Assembly (NCBI RefSeq): GCF_036588685.1
Contig: NC_086386.1
Coordinates: 73,158,682-73,222,681 of the forward strand
Direction: 5' to 3'
DNA from: Mytilus trossulus
Lineage: Eukaryota > Mollusca > Bivalvia > Mytilida > Mytilidae
Length of the DNA: 64,000 nt
Shown here in pieces: positions 1 through 13,700 of this stretch. Each line of letters starts with the position of its first letter. Position 1 is the stretch's first letter. The notes beneath the pieces are model-generated. The model was not told where the DNA came from. It saw only the letters and a program-made list of their open reading frames with translations, and did not search any database. Both the position numbers and the translations under genes were made by a program.

Positions 1-340
1 TTAAAATTTTTGTTTTCTCTTAGAGCAATTCACTATGCAGTTGAATATTAATCCTCTCAAAAAAATGTTTGAAGAAATTTTCTTTTTATTTATGAAATTT
101 CAAATGAGAAAAATTGAACCCAATTTTTTAATCACATCCCCCTTTCCCTTATTCCAAAACTAATTTCAATTAAAATATTCTAATGGAGTTTGCAACAATT
201 ACTACTCATTTAAATACATCATAAAATATTAAGATATAAAAGAAAACTGCTTGTTATCACTGAATAGTAAAGATTATTTAAATTTATCAGTTGGTAGTAA
301 AAAGTGAATATACATTGTATATTGTATATAACAAAGATTT
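1..340. other. AT-rich sequence, nothing recognised
   Basis: No coding signal, tandem repeat or known repeat end is visible in this stretch. Confidence 0.5.
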
Positions 341-1730
341 AAGTTGATTTTGGACAAAGAAAGATAACTCCAATTAAAAAAAATTGTTGCAGATATTTCT
401 TGCTTACTTTACTGGACAAAGAAAGATAACTCTTAATTAAAAAAAAATTGGCTATTTCACAATATTGTGAAATTAGATATTTCTTGCCATTGCACAATAC
501 TGTGCAATTGAAAAGACTTGCTATTGCACAATACTTAATATAATAATTTTAGATCCTGATTTGGACCAACTTGAAAACTGGGCCCATAATCAAAAATCTA
601 AGTACATGTTTAGATTCAGCATATCAAAGAGGCCCAAGAATTTAATTTTTGTTAAAATCAAACTTAGTTTTAATTTTGGACCCTTTGCACTTTAATTTAC
701 ACCAATTTTAAAACTGGACCAAAAATTAAGAATCTACATACACAGTTAGATTTGGCATATCAAAGAACCCCAATTATTCAATTTTTGATGAAATCAAACA
801 ATGTTTAATTTTGGACCTCGATTTGGGCCAACTTGAAAACTAGGCCAATAATCAAAAATCAAAGTACAATTTTTAGATTCAGCATATCAAAGAACCCCAA
901 GGTTTCAATTTTTGTTAAAATCAAACTAAGTTTAATTTTGGACCCTTTGGACCTTAATGTAGACCAATTTGAAAACGGGACCAAAAATTAAGAATCTACA
1001 TACACAGTTAGATTCAGCATATTAAAGAACCCCAATTATTCAATTTTGATGAAATCAAACAAAGTTTAATTTTGGACCCTTTGGGCCCCTTTTTCCTTAA
1101 CTGTTGGGATATAACTCCCAAAATCAATACCAACCTTCCTTTTATAGTCATAAACCTTGTGTTTAAATTTCATAGATTTCTATTTACTTATACTAATGCT
1201 ATGGTGCGAAAACCAAGAAAAATGCTTATTTGGGTCCCTTTTTGGCCCCTAATTCCTAAACTGTTGGGACCGAAACTCCCAAAATCAATACCAACCTTCC
1301 TTTTGTGGTCATAAACATTGTGTTTAAATTTCATTGATTTCTATTTACTTTAACTAAAGTTATTGTGCAAAAACCAAGAAAAATGCATATTTGGGCCCTT
1401 TTTTGGCCCCTAATTCCTAAACTGTTGAAACCAAAACTCCCAAAATCAATCCCAACCTTTCTTTTGTGGTCATAAACCATGTGTCAAAATTTCATAGATT
1501 TCTATTAACTTAAACTAAAGTTATAGTGCGAAAACCAAGAAAATGCTTATTTGGGCCCTTTTTGGCCCCTAATTCCTAAAATGTTGGGACCAAAACTCCC
1601 AAAATCAATACCAGCCTTCCTTTTATGGTCATAAACCTTGTGTTAAAATTTCATAGATTTCTATTCTCTTTTACTAAAGTTAGAGTGCGAAAACTAAAAG
1701 TATTCGGACGACGACGACGACGACGACGAC

Positions 1731-1770
<40 letters not shown>

Positions 1771-3170
1771 TGATAGCAATATACGACGAAAATTTTTTCA
1801 AAATTTGCGGTCGTATAAAAACCAGATCAAATCACAAAAAAACTTAACATCGAGCAATGAACCGTGAAAATGAGGTCAAGGTCAAATAAAACCTATTCGA
1901 CTGACATATAGTTCCATACACCAAATATAGTTGACCTATTGCATATTGTATTAGAATAAAAGACCAAAGCTCAAAAACTTAACTTTGACCACTGAACCAT
2001 GAAAACGAGGTCAAGGTCAGATGACACCTGCCAGCTAGACATGTACACCTTACAATAATTCCAGACACCAAATATAGTAGACCTATTGCATACAGTATAA
2101 GAAAAACAGACCAAAACACAACCAGATACTCCGCAGGGCGCAGCTTTATACGACCGCAGAGGTCGAACCCTGAACAGTTAGGGCAAGTATGGACACAACA
2201 TTTAAGCTTGATACAGCTCTGAATTTGGATTGTGATTAAATAGTTGACACAACATAGGTTTCTGACACAGAATGAAACTTAAACTTTAAAACTTAAAAAT
2301 TGTAAATTGGACATTTACCTATTATGGTCAAATATCCAAAATCTAAATACATGGTTAGATTCAGCATATCATAGAACTCCAAAAATTCTTTGATGAAATC
2401 AAATAACGTTCAATTTTAGACCCTTTACACCTCAATGTGGACCAATTTGATAACCGGGCTCAAATATTAAAAATCTAAAGACATGGTTAGATTCAGCATA
2501 CCAAAGCACCCAAGAATTCAATTTTTGTTGGACCCTTTGGACCTTAATGTAAAACAATTTGAAAACAGGACCAACAATTAAGAATCTAAATACACTGTTA
2601 GATTTGGCATATCCAAGAACCTAATAATTCATTTATTCATGAAATCAAACAAAGTTTAATTTTGGACCCTTTTGGCCCCTAATTCCTAAACTGTTGGGAC
2701 CAAAACTTCCAAAATTATTCCCAAACTTGCTTTATGGTCATAAACCTTGTGTTTAAATTTCATAGATTTTTATTTCCCTATACTAAAGTTATAGTGCGAA
2801 AACCAAATGTCTTCAAACGACGACGACGACGCCACCAATGTCATACCAATATACGATAAAAAAAAATCAATTTTTGCGGTACCGCAAAAATTGAACTATA
2901 ACCACTGAACCATGAAAATGCTGGACCTTTTGCTAATGGTATCTAAGATATTTACTTGATCACCAAAACTTAACCTTGTTCACTGATCCATGAAATGAGG
3001 TCAAGGTCAAGTGAAAACTGTCTGACGGGCATGATGACCTTGTAAGGTACGCACATACCAAATATAGTTATCCTTTTACTTATAATAAGAGAGTATTCAA
3101 CATTACAAAAAATCTTAACTTATTTTTCAAGTAGTCACTTAACCATAAAAATGAGGTCAAATCGGATAAC
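341..3170. repeat. Long interspersed repeat with internal blocks and a GAC microsatellite
   Basis: A composite repeat of a kind I associate with mussel genomes. Diverged blocks of about 120 bp (TTTTGGACCCTTTGGACC type) recur between 540 and 1070. Blocks of about 165 bp (GGCCCCTAATTCCTAAACTG type) occur four times from about 1075 to 1700. They end in a (GAC)n run at 1706-1770 and a GCGGTCGTATAAA border near 1806. A second, shorter copy spans about 2290-2890 and again ends in GAC repeats and a GCGGTACCGCAAA border. No protein is encoded; the arginine-rich frame at 1625-1867 is only the GAC run. Short palindromes (TTCACAATATTGTGAA, TTGCACAATACTGTGCAA) mark its left part. Confidence 0.7.
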
Positions 3171-4220
3171 AGGACAGTGTACTATAATTTAGATGAAGCT
3201 ATTAGTATCAATATATTATCAAATGTTTTGAAACGATATTTAATTGTTTAAATGTCATGAGCGGCATTGGAATGCTTACATCCACTACATTGAACTTTGA
3301 TGGATAGTTGTCTCATTGACAATCATACCACATCTCCCTACTTTACATATCAGGGTATATAAATAAAGTCCCCTTAAGTTACAAAGACTTTCAGCTCTTG
3401 AATTGTTTCCACTACTTCACTATTTTAATTGAAAAATTATAATGTAAATAGAAAATAAATGCATGCCTTTTTTGTTGTAAATAATAATAATATCAATAAT
3501 GTGGATGGGGTTGAAATTTTTCTGGGTTCTGATTTTTTTCCATCACCAAGATGAGAACTTGAAAGAAAAATACATTCTTTGACCGTCTATTGTCAGTGTT
3601 GACATAAATTATCATTGATATGGTTATAATTACAAGACAATAATAAGGATGTTCTACCCCAGAAGTTATAATTGATATGGTCATAAATACAAAACAATAA
3701 TAAGGATGTTCTACCCCAGAAATAGATTGCCTTGGCTGTATATATCAAAACCGTGAACTGTATACCTTAATTGATTTTTTTTATTCAAGCATCACTGACA
3801 AGTCTTTTGTATAAAAACCAAAAGTGTCTGGTCCACATAATTTTAAACCTGATATCTATTAAAATCATATAAAGATGTGGTTTAATCGCCAATGAGACAA
3901 ATCTCAACAAGAGATCAAATGACACAGAAGTTTATATACACAAGTTTCCAACTCCTTTGACATTATACAAATATTTAACAAAATAATATTACAAAAATAG
4001 GCAGCACTAAATAATATTTTATTTACAATGACAAATATCACAAAAGGAAAAACTGCATTGATTGTTGCATTAAAAAAAGCAAAACCAAAACCTTAACTGA
4101 CGTTATAACAATGTATAATGGAGTATTATAATCATAATCATTATTTCACAATGTATAATTTTTTTTAAATATAAATGCCACAAAACAAAACAAAAAAGTA
4201 CCAGGAAAAGCACAAGTCAT
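3171..4220. repeat. AT-rich spacer with repeat fragments
   Basis: It contains a minus-strand fragment of dispersed repeat B at about 3250-3345, a near-perfect 54-bp direct duplication at 3613-3720 (both ending GGATGTTCTACCCCAGAA), a fragment of another dispersed repeat at 3785-3840 (ATCACTGACAAGTCTTTTGT) and a plus-strand piece of repeat B at 3868-3950. Confidence 0.6.
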
Positions 4221-4221
4221 T

Positions 4222-5085
4222 CAGTCACTGTGTATCATCGAACAGCGGATATAGGTACTAACCAAGCGGGCGTGAGCGATTTTGACCTAACACAGTAATG
4301 AAAATCTTTGTTTTTTCACATAACATCAATGTGTTTATCAATCTAAACATAATTGTTATTATAAGAAATGATTTGTAGGTTGATGATTAGATATGTCTCA
4401 TTATTTCCCCAAAACAAGAACGATTACTAAAAACATGTGCAAATACTTGTCAAAGAGTTTACGCTCGTCTCATCAGATATGATTATATATTCATTGCAAC
4501 TATTTTTCTGATAGAAGGCCACTTTGTGTGTGTAATAAGTATAGCTGTTTCAATAATTGGCATTGAAATCTCTTATACATATGTTATTTTTCGATATTTT
4601 ATTTCGAAAAGAAGCATTGTGTACGGTGCTTAGTGACCACATAAATCTTTCTGTGTGGTGCATAGTTTAGTTGCTGTACACCGTACACAAAAACATTTTT
4701 TTCGTTTATTACTCAAAAAAGGAACAAAGTAATCACAGATAGGTTTATGATTTGTAACTATTACTTTTGCCCTGTATTAGCTTTCTTTCAGATAAAACAT
4801 TTTAACGTCTCGACAACTGTATCAAAATTGAAAGCTGGTGTTGAGATTGACAACTATTTGCGCATTTACAAGTTAATTGTTCTTATTAGAATATCAAAGT
4901 TGTTTTATAAATAAGAAAAAATCGATACAAAAATCATTTGGGAGCAGGAATTTCAAATGTTGAAAAATGTACATTGAATATTGATAAAACAAAACAAAGA
5001 TTTTCGTTACCGTGTAAGGTCAAAATGGATCATGCCCGCTTGGTTAGTACCTATATCCGGTGAACTGATGACACACGGTGTCAGT
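4222..5085. mobile_element. Non-autonomous element with long terminal inverted repeats
   Basis: The left end (4222-4293) and right end (5012-5085) are inverted copies. The best-matched part, GGATATAGGTACTAACCAAG, is identical in both arms, with diverged outer parts carrying CACTGTGTATCATC and its counterpart. The inside is AT-rich and has no reading frame. It is probably a MITE or a fold-back element of about 860 bp. A target duplication was not found. Confidence 0.7.
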
Positions 5086-6394
5086 GGTGAGAAAAAAAAT
5101 TACATCATTGCATTTAAAAACAAAAAGTGTACTTTACCTAAAACTAATAACTGCTGAACTTTCAACTGAAATTAATCAAAATTTAATGCAGGTCAGAGTA
5201 CTACTATTTTGGCACTGTTGACCTTGTTGTTTTATAGACAAGAAAACCTTTAAAAATATGAGGTTGACTGTGAACAAGAATTGTCCAAGTGATTTTTGAA
5301 TATTATAGACAGATGAAAATCACAATCACAAGACTGATGCTGACAATGGAGGTAGACGTAATGTATAAGGTGGCTAGGGAGTCTTAATTAAAATTGATAG
5401 AATTTTTTGATAACTTGTAAAAATGAAGTTTTTATCATGCTTTTTTCAAAAATATATTAAAAGTATGGGTCACTGGACTTTTTTCCACACTGCTGCAGGT
5501 TGTGCAAAATTGTATTCTGTATAGATTATGCATAGAAAATAAATTTTGTGAGATAAAAAGAAAACAAGCTATTAGAACGTTAAGAAGAATTTGAGAAGAT
5601 TGCTCTTATAACATACTTTCAGAAAAGAAAAAGAAAAAATGTGGTCACCGAACTTGTTTTCTTGCTACATATAAAAATAAGTAAATTCATAACACTTCAC
5701 ATTATAAAAATTACTTTATCTTTGTTATTTAAAATTAAACACAAACAAGGTGTTTTTGAGAAATTACAGCTGTAGTTATGATAAAACACACAATTTTCTA
5801 TATAATATATTTATATCAACAGTCTTTTACATAAATTATAAACAACTCTCAAAATTTGCACATTTCATCAAATATCTAGACCAAAGTTGTCTGCTTCTTC
5901 AAAATCCAAGATGGAGGAAGACATCCGAACCACCCTAAGACAACATACTATTAACAGAAATACCAGTCAACAACAAAAAACAAATACCAATCAATTACAA
6001 CAGGGCAATTTGCAAATCCATGAAAACATTGAATTGCAAATAAAACTAATTAAAACACAATATTAACTATTTAATTTGATCATGTTTTTAACTAGTATGC
6101 TAAAAATGCTTTCATCTGCTTAACTTAACTGACAGCTACCTCTGGTCACTAGTCTAGTTAACACTCTTATAGAATAGAAGAAAGGATTCTGCACAAAATT
6201 AGATGATATTCAAAACTATAGCATAGAAGAGTAAACAGACACTGGTATTACTATAGCATAGAAGAGTAAACAGACACTGGTATTACTATTTCTGTATTTT
6301 AGTACACTTCGTCAGTGTTCACTTCTTAGTTTTTATCTGTAACATTTACAGGTACCTAAATTGAGTGATAATAACTAATCATTATTTTTTGTAT
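5086..6394. other. AT-rich spacer with one short direct duplication
   Basis: The only clear structure is a 38-bp direct repeat at 6217-6289 (ATAGCATAGAAGAGTAAACA twice). No coding signal was seen. Confidence 0.5.
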
Positions 6395-6695
6395 GGATAT
6401 AGATAAAATTGAGAATGGAAAGAGATAATGTGTCAAAGAGACAACAATCCGACCAATTAGCAGACAACCGCTGAAAGGCCACCAATGGTCTTCAATACAG
6501 CGAGAAACCCCCTCACACAGGCGTGCTTCAAATGGCCACTTAACAAAAATATCTACTTGTTCAGTGATAATGAACGTCATACTTCCAAAATAAACTCAAG
6601 AAACTAAAATTTGAAATCATACAAGATTAACAAAGACTGGAGGCTCCTGACTTGGGACAGGCGCAACAATGCAGCAAGGGTTAAACATGTTTTTT
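6395..6695 (-). repeat. Dispersed repeat A copy
   Basis: A diverged copy of the ~345-bp repeat that begins TAAAATTGAGAATGGAAA on the plus strand and holds TCCTGACTTGGGACAGGCGC near its other end. The strand is given as that of the linked reverse-transcriptase fragment at 23.9 kb. Confidence 0.75.
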
Positions 6696-7593
6696 TTAGA
6701 TCTAAACCATCCCCCTATATATACACACATATGTTAAACAAAATACTTCTGGATAACAAAATGAATGCGGAGTCTACATGGTCTATGCAGCTTATCTTTG
6801 TAAAATTTCTCACATAAATTTTTTTTCAAATACAAAACTCATTATTTTTAAGTAAACTTAATGACCTGTTTGGTTCAATATTTGTTTATTCTACTCATGG
6901 CATAATTTATATAAAATTAAAAAAAAGTTTATATAAAATTTATAAAAAGAGATATATAACTGGTAAACCAACAGCACAATCAAAAATTAAAGTCAAAATA
7001 ATAATTCAAAGAAAAAGAAAGATACACTATGAGCACCATGATATACCTTGATGTTTGTAATGTGAAGCAATCTAGTTATAGTAGTTTATCTTTCATTCAT
7101 AGAAAATGTCTGCTATAGTCATTTCTTAGCTCATATAAACAATGCAAAATGAATATTGATAAAAAAAATTATATGCTCTGGAATTTCCATGTCAGTAGAT
7201 AAGTTATATTGGGTGTTAATCTCAACAAAAACAATTCAGGAAAATTAAAAACAAATTGAAACCTTAAGGGTGCCCTAAAAAGTCATAATACTCTATAAGA
7301 GTTAAGTAAGACATCACAACAAATGATTGTACTTACTCCAACTGACTAGGTGAATAATTACATATGGACATAAAAAACCAAGCTGTAAATCAGATCATAT
7401 TACCTTCACACATCAAATCACAACAGTAAACCTGGTTTAACAACCTATTAATTTACAATGGCTACAGGTTAAAGATTATACAGTATGCTCTTCAATAACA
7501 CTTGGGTAACAAATAAACTGATGAAAAAAGTGTAAACCATAACACTTTGTAAAATAGGTGGTTTTACAAAAATACTTGTTGTGCTAAAGCCCT
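6696..7593. other. AT-rich region downstream of the FAXDC2-like gene
   Basis: This presumably includes the 3' untranslated region. A minus-strand AATAAA lies at about 6893-6898. No other structure was seen. Confidence 0.45.
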
Positions 7594-7780
7594 TTATTCA
7601 TGTTTTTTGTCTGATGTTTTCTCCAAACATTGTTTAGGTGGTGTATCTGGGTACTGTTGAGACAGGGGAGTGAGACTTAGTAACATGATGTGTCTCTGGT
7701 AGGCTTTACTATCCCTGAAATTGTTGTCTGTTCCATGGAGACGATCAAGTACACCAAGTACTCCAAAACAGTTGGTAAAC
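7594..7780 (-). CDS. FAXDC2: FAXDC2-like coding exon 6 (C-terminus)
   Basis: Residues 285-345 after the split K284. It begins FTNCFGVLGVLDRLHGTD, strongly conserved in the family, and ends in a charged tail KTSDKKHE with TAA at 7596-7594. The acceptor is TTTATAG at 7782-7781. An AATAAA hexamer overlaps the stop codon (7598-7593). Confidence 0.95.
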
Positions 7781-10700
7781 CTATAAAACAATCAAGTCAT
7801 TAGATGAGACAATATCTGAAAATGTCTAATATTTAGCAGTAGAAAAACAAAACAAAAAGATGTCTTTATAACCATTATTTTAATAGCACAAATCTAAGAA
7901 CACACATTAAGGATTCAGGAACTGGTGTATGTATTTCAAACAATTGTTAATGTTGTAACAATAATGACAATGTAAATAAAATGCTCCACAGGGTGCAGCT
8001 TGATACAACCACAGAGTCGAACCCTGGAGAGTTGGGGCATTTACCTTTTATGGTCCATATTCAAAATCTAAATACATGGTTAGATTCAGCAAATTCAGCA
8101 GATTCAACAAAGTTTAATTTTGAAGCCCTATTTGGACCAACTTGAAAACTGGGCCAATAAACAAAAATCTAGGTACATATTCAATCAACATGATCAAATA
8201 CAGCCTATCAAAGAAACCCAGAATCTATTTTTTTGTTAAAATCAAAGTAAGTTAAATTTTGGACCCTTTGGACCATAATGTAGTCCAATTTGAGAACAGG
8301 GCCAAAAATTAAGAATCTAAATATAGAAGAATCCCAATAATTCATTTTTTTATGAAATCAGATAAAGTTTAATGTTGAACTCTTTTTGTCCCTAATTCCT
8401 AAACTGTAAGAACCAAAACACCGAAAATCAATCTCAACCTTCCTTTTGTGGTCATACCCTTGTTATTAAATTTCATAGATTTTTTATTTACTTACTACAG
8501 TTATTGTGCAAAAACCAAGAAAAACATTATTTGGGCATTTTTGTTGCCCCTCATTCCTTAATTGTTGGGACCAATAAAATCTGACATAGTTGACACTGTG
8601 ATAGTACTTACTTTTGATGGTGGAAATCATGAGCCTCTGGTGATGGGAGGAATTGGAAATGAGAACCACATATATAGATAAAGTACTTACTTCTGATGGT
8701 GGAAATCATGAGCCTCTGGTGATGGGAGGAATTGGAAATGAGAACCACATATATAGATAAAGTACTTACTTCTGATGGTGGAAATCATGTGCCTCTGGTG
8801 ATGGGAGGAATTGGAAATGAGAATCACATATAGATATAGTACTTACTTCTGATGGTGGAAATCATGAGCCTCTGGTGATGGGAGGAATGGGAAATGAGAA
8901 CCACATATATAGATAAAGTACTTACTTCTGATGGTGGAAATCATGAGCCTCTGGTGATGGGAGGAATGGGAAATGAGAACCACATATATAGATAAAGTAC
9001 TTACTTTTGATGGTGGAAATCATGAGCCTCTGGTGATGGGAGGAATGGGAAATGAGAACCACATATATAGATAAAGTACTTACTTTTGATGGTGGAAATC
9101 ATGTGCCTCTGGTGATGGGAGGAATGGGAAATGAGAACCACATATATAGATAAAGTACTTACTTTTGATGGTGGAAATCATGAGCCTCTTGTGATGGGAG
9201 GAATGGGAAATGAGAACCACATATATAGATAAAGTACTTACTTCTGATGGTGGAAATCATGTTCTTCTGGTGATGGGAGGAATGGGAAATGAGAACCACA
9301 TATATAGATAAAGTACTTACTTTTGATGGTGGAAATCATGTGCCTCTGGTGATGGGAGGAATGGGAAATGAGAACCACATATATAGATAAAGTACTTACT
9401 TTTGATGGTGGAAATCATGTGCCTCTGGTGATGGGAGGAATGGGAAGTGATAACCACTGTGGGATATAGTAGTTGACACCAGAGCCATGAAGAACCACAT
9501 CCAAGCTGTAGCTAAGTGTGACCCCATTAGTATTGGTCCCATCATAATAGGCATCAAATTACTGATACAATGCTCTAAAGGATGAGCATAGATACAGATA
9601 ATCCCTATTGGAGCTGTCCATTCGTGGTGTAGCTTGTGAATGTGCTTATAAAGTCTGGGATGGTGCATCAATCTGAAATCAAAATGCATCAATTCTCAGG
9701 CTGTAAATATATAAATGCTAAAATTTGAATCTTGGGCAGTTGATTAATTGTAAATGTAAAACAAATTTAATTCTTGTTCTTTGTCAAAGATTCAGTCTGT
9801 GATGTAAATGATAAAATAATTTCTGGGAAAGGGCTGATGTCTGAATAATAAAAGGTGTAGTCAAAATATTGTGTTTTTTTCTGAAATATAAACAAGTCAG
9901 GAACCTGTTATTCAGTTTGTTGCTGTATATCATATTTGTTTTACTTCAGTATTTTGTTCATAAATCAGACTGTTAGTTTTCTTGTTTTTTAATATTTTAC
10001 ATTAGTCAATTTAGGGCCCTTTATAGCTGAATATGCACAAGATATTTGGCATTTCCAACTTAAATGAAATCTCAATTCCAGATTGTTTCGGTTCAAGGTA
10101 CAGAAACTAGTGGGAGAAATTTCCTGTATAATCTAAAATTATATACGTGCTGAAAAAACTTCTCTGTGTTGTGTATTAGACCTTAAGGGCATACGATACA
10201 GTTTTGATCCTGTATTTACAAGTTCATGAAAATTTGCATATTGGCTTTTTTTTACCAGTTAATTTAAATCAAATATGTCATAAAAAATATACCTTCATGT
10301 GCTACTTTTTGAGTAAAATGAGGTCGTAATTTTGTATATTTGCTCAAAATTCAGATTTGTGGCCGTAATTTCTTTTTCTAAAGAAAGACATAACTTTTTT
10401 TGTTAAAAAAGATAAACACAAATTGTTTTTTTTTAAATAATTGGTAATTTCTGTATTTTATAAATATCCTTAAAAAATATGCAATTTTTTATTCAGAAAT
10501 AACTCATATTTATCAAACGTTCATGAATTGAGGAAAAAACGTCATTTTTTACTGCATGTTTTTCAAAATTTAAAAAAAATCCTCTATTTACAGTTTTATA
10601 AATTTGGGTCACATAATCTCCCTGCAAAATGAAACAAGATATTGTTTTGAAAAATAGGGGTCCATGAACTCGTTTTCAAATAAAATCAGTTCGAAAAATG

Positions 10701-13700
10701 CATCTTTTCCGGATATGTCACAGTTTGACATCACGAAAATAACATATTAACTTCCCTGTAACTGTATCGTATGCCCTTAATGATGTTCCCAGAACTACTT
10801 GAAGTTATGTATATCAACTTTGAATAATTTGCCTGTTTTAAAACTGTACCTGTGAGAGTAGTAAAATCCAATTTCTTCCACCAAACTAAACACAGTTAGC
10901 TCTAACAGAACCCATGCAAATGAAGGCATCTCACCACTGACGATACACCCACGCCATTTCATCAAAGAAAATCCAAACAATGTCATCGGAAATGAAACAA
11001 CAAATCCGTTAAACAAAACAATTTTCACAGCCTTCTTTAACTTCTGTCTATCAACCTGTAAAACAGATAAGATCATTTTAAATGTGTAAAATCAGACAGG
11101 AAAAGTTTTACATTCTTCTTCAGCTTTCATTAATAATTACAATAATGTATGTACAGGAAAGCCGTGGACATGCTCTGATAAATGGTGGCACAAACATTAA
11201 TGCCCACCATGAAGGTTATCTATGTCCATCATAAGACCAATGTTCTAAACATAAGATATATTACTATGATTAATCGAATCACAAGTTAATTCTAAGATTG
11301 GACATGATAGTAACAGGAATAACATTAACACATTCTCTGTCGGATGGCAGTCTAATGTTCTAACTGAAGAATATTTTAAACTAAAATTAATTATTTTCTT
11401 ACAGTTTACTTAATTCTTTTAACATCTCAAAAACATACGCCATATAAGGGATTCAAAGTTACAATCACTTTCTTCAATATTCACAATATATTTTGGTCAA
11501 TGCATAACAAATTCTAGCACATGTATGACTTTCTTTGAACGCTTTGTATACTCAACTGTCGAAATAAAACCTACAAAAAATGCAAGAACGTTCTAAAAAG
11601 TCTTTCATAATCTGCTTCTTAGTTCTGATAAAATAAAAATCAAGGAAACCAACAACTAAAGGGTCTAAAAAGTCTTTGTCTCTCGCCTTGGCCTATGAGC
11701 ATATCAAACAAAGGACATTCTCCAACATTGTAGACGAGAATAGACTTTATGACAAAAATCTCTAATTTGTTGATCTTGTACTTTTGATTATTTAGTCTAG
11801 TTACTCTATTTTCTTTTTTTTGCTCAAAACAAAAAGGAGGGTAAAATTTATTCCTATGAAGGATGACAGTCCACTAACAATATTGTGACAAAAATTAATC
11901 AGACCACTGAGTTGATGCCTCTGCTGGTGGACTGTTAGTCCCCGAGGGTATCACCAGCCCAGTAGCCAGTACTTGGTACTGGCATGAAAATACGGATTTT
12001 TTGTGTTATCAAATTTGCTGTTTCAAATGATAAAAAATTATTATCAAGTAAGAAATGTATCTCCCTCATGCAAAGCTCTGATTTCTTTCACGGATCTGGC
12101 TATACTTTTTGGAACTTTTGGATTATAGCTCTTCATCTTTTATATAAGCTTTGGATTTACATATTTTGGCCACGAGCATCACTGAAGAGACATGTATTGT
12201 CGAAATGTGCATCTGGTGCAAGAAAATTGGTACCGTTAATCAATAATGTTATTTCCTTCATATATCATTTTATTCTGGTATCACTAAAAATGAACAAAGG
12301 TATACAGAAAAACATATTAATATACATTACATTACCTTTATAATATAGTAAAGAAGTTCTAAGATTACATCTGTAAGGAAGTGGGCAATTGTTTAAATCC
12401 AGTAAATGTTCACATAACATGCATAACAAATTCTACTTTTACTTGCGATTGTTTATGACATAATTTAAATAATTACGGTTGTAATACTGAAAACAATTTC
12501 CTTATTTTTGGTAATGGTTTCAATCATTCCTTGGTGATTATAAATTGCTTGATTTTAAGTACTATAGGCAGTAACACCAAATAATTTAATTTTTGTAAAT
12601 AGATTATATGCAATTTGGTTAGAGATTATCCTAGTATATAAGTAGACTTTCCCGCAGCCTTAATCATTTAAATCCTCAGAGTCGAAGAGTGAAGACAAAC
12701 GAAAAAGTAACTAACTATTTCTGAATAAGAAAATTCATTCTGACCAGTTGGTTTGATCACTAGATGAGGAATTTGCTCCCCCAAATCAGTCAGAGTTGTA
12801 CAGGGGACAATTGAAAGAAAGGAAGCAGAGGGCTTTAGAGTTGCTTTCTGGGTTACGTCAAACGATACCCCGTCTGTTGAATAGAGCATACCCCACTGCC
12901 CCAGGAGAAGTTAAGGAAACATTAGCTAAAGAACACTTTTTGGATTCATTGATTATTATAACGACATGCATATGACATTCAAACAATCATCACCCCCTGA
13001 CCTTAATTCCTTTATCTGTTAAGCTGTAGAGGTAGAAACGTTTACGAGGCAGAAAAGCAATTTAAAATAGGGAAAGCCCATTTAGGAGTTGAAGACAATA
13101 ATGAAATGGTGGTTAGAGCGTCAGAATCTTATCATATGACAGGTTGTCAGATAAAATTGAGGGCATGCATGCAGCTCTCAATGATCAATTGGTAAGTATG
13201 CATAAAGTATAAAAATATGTATTGTTATGCGTTTATTTTTCTACATTGGTTAGAGGTATAGGGGGAGGGTTGAGATCTCACAAACATGTTTAACCCCGCC
13301 GCATTTTTGCGCCTGTCCCAAGTCAGGAGCCTCTGGCCTTTGTTAGTCTTGTATTATTTTTATATTAGTTTCTTGTGTACAATTTGGAAATTAGTATGGC
13401 GTTCATTATCACTGAACTAGTATATATTTGTTTAGGGGCCAGCTGAAGGACGCCTCCAGGTGCGGGAATTTCTCGCTACATTGAAGACCTGTTGGTGACC
13501 TTCTGCTGTTGTTTTTTATTTGGTCGGGTTTTTGTCTCTTTGACACATTCCCCATTTCCATTTTCAATTTTATAAAGATTTAGATGAATTTAAGAATAAA
13601 GATAACATGCCTAGGCCAGTTTAAAGGTCGAAGTTACTCTGAATTACTTGTTGAAAACCCAGCCACAGGGCTAGACATTGTGATGCTACTAGAAATATGT

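Noticed and set aside
1625-1867. Arginine-rich open frame
   Set aside because: It is the translation of a (GAC)n microsatellite inside an interspersed repeat.
9396-9692. Start codon at 9692-9690 for the hydroxylase region
   Set aside because: The ATG lies in the intron. The exon begins at 9672 after TTTCAG and joins exon 4 in phase, as in the known family.
12668-12889. Minus-strand frame of 73 codons
   Set aside because: It is antisense to the gag-like remnant, whose plus-strand frame has the recognisable family pattern.
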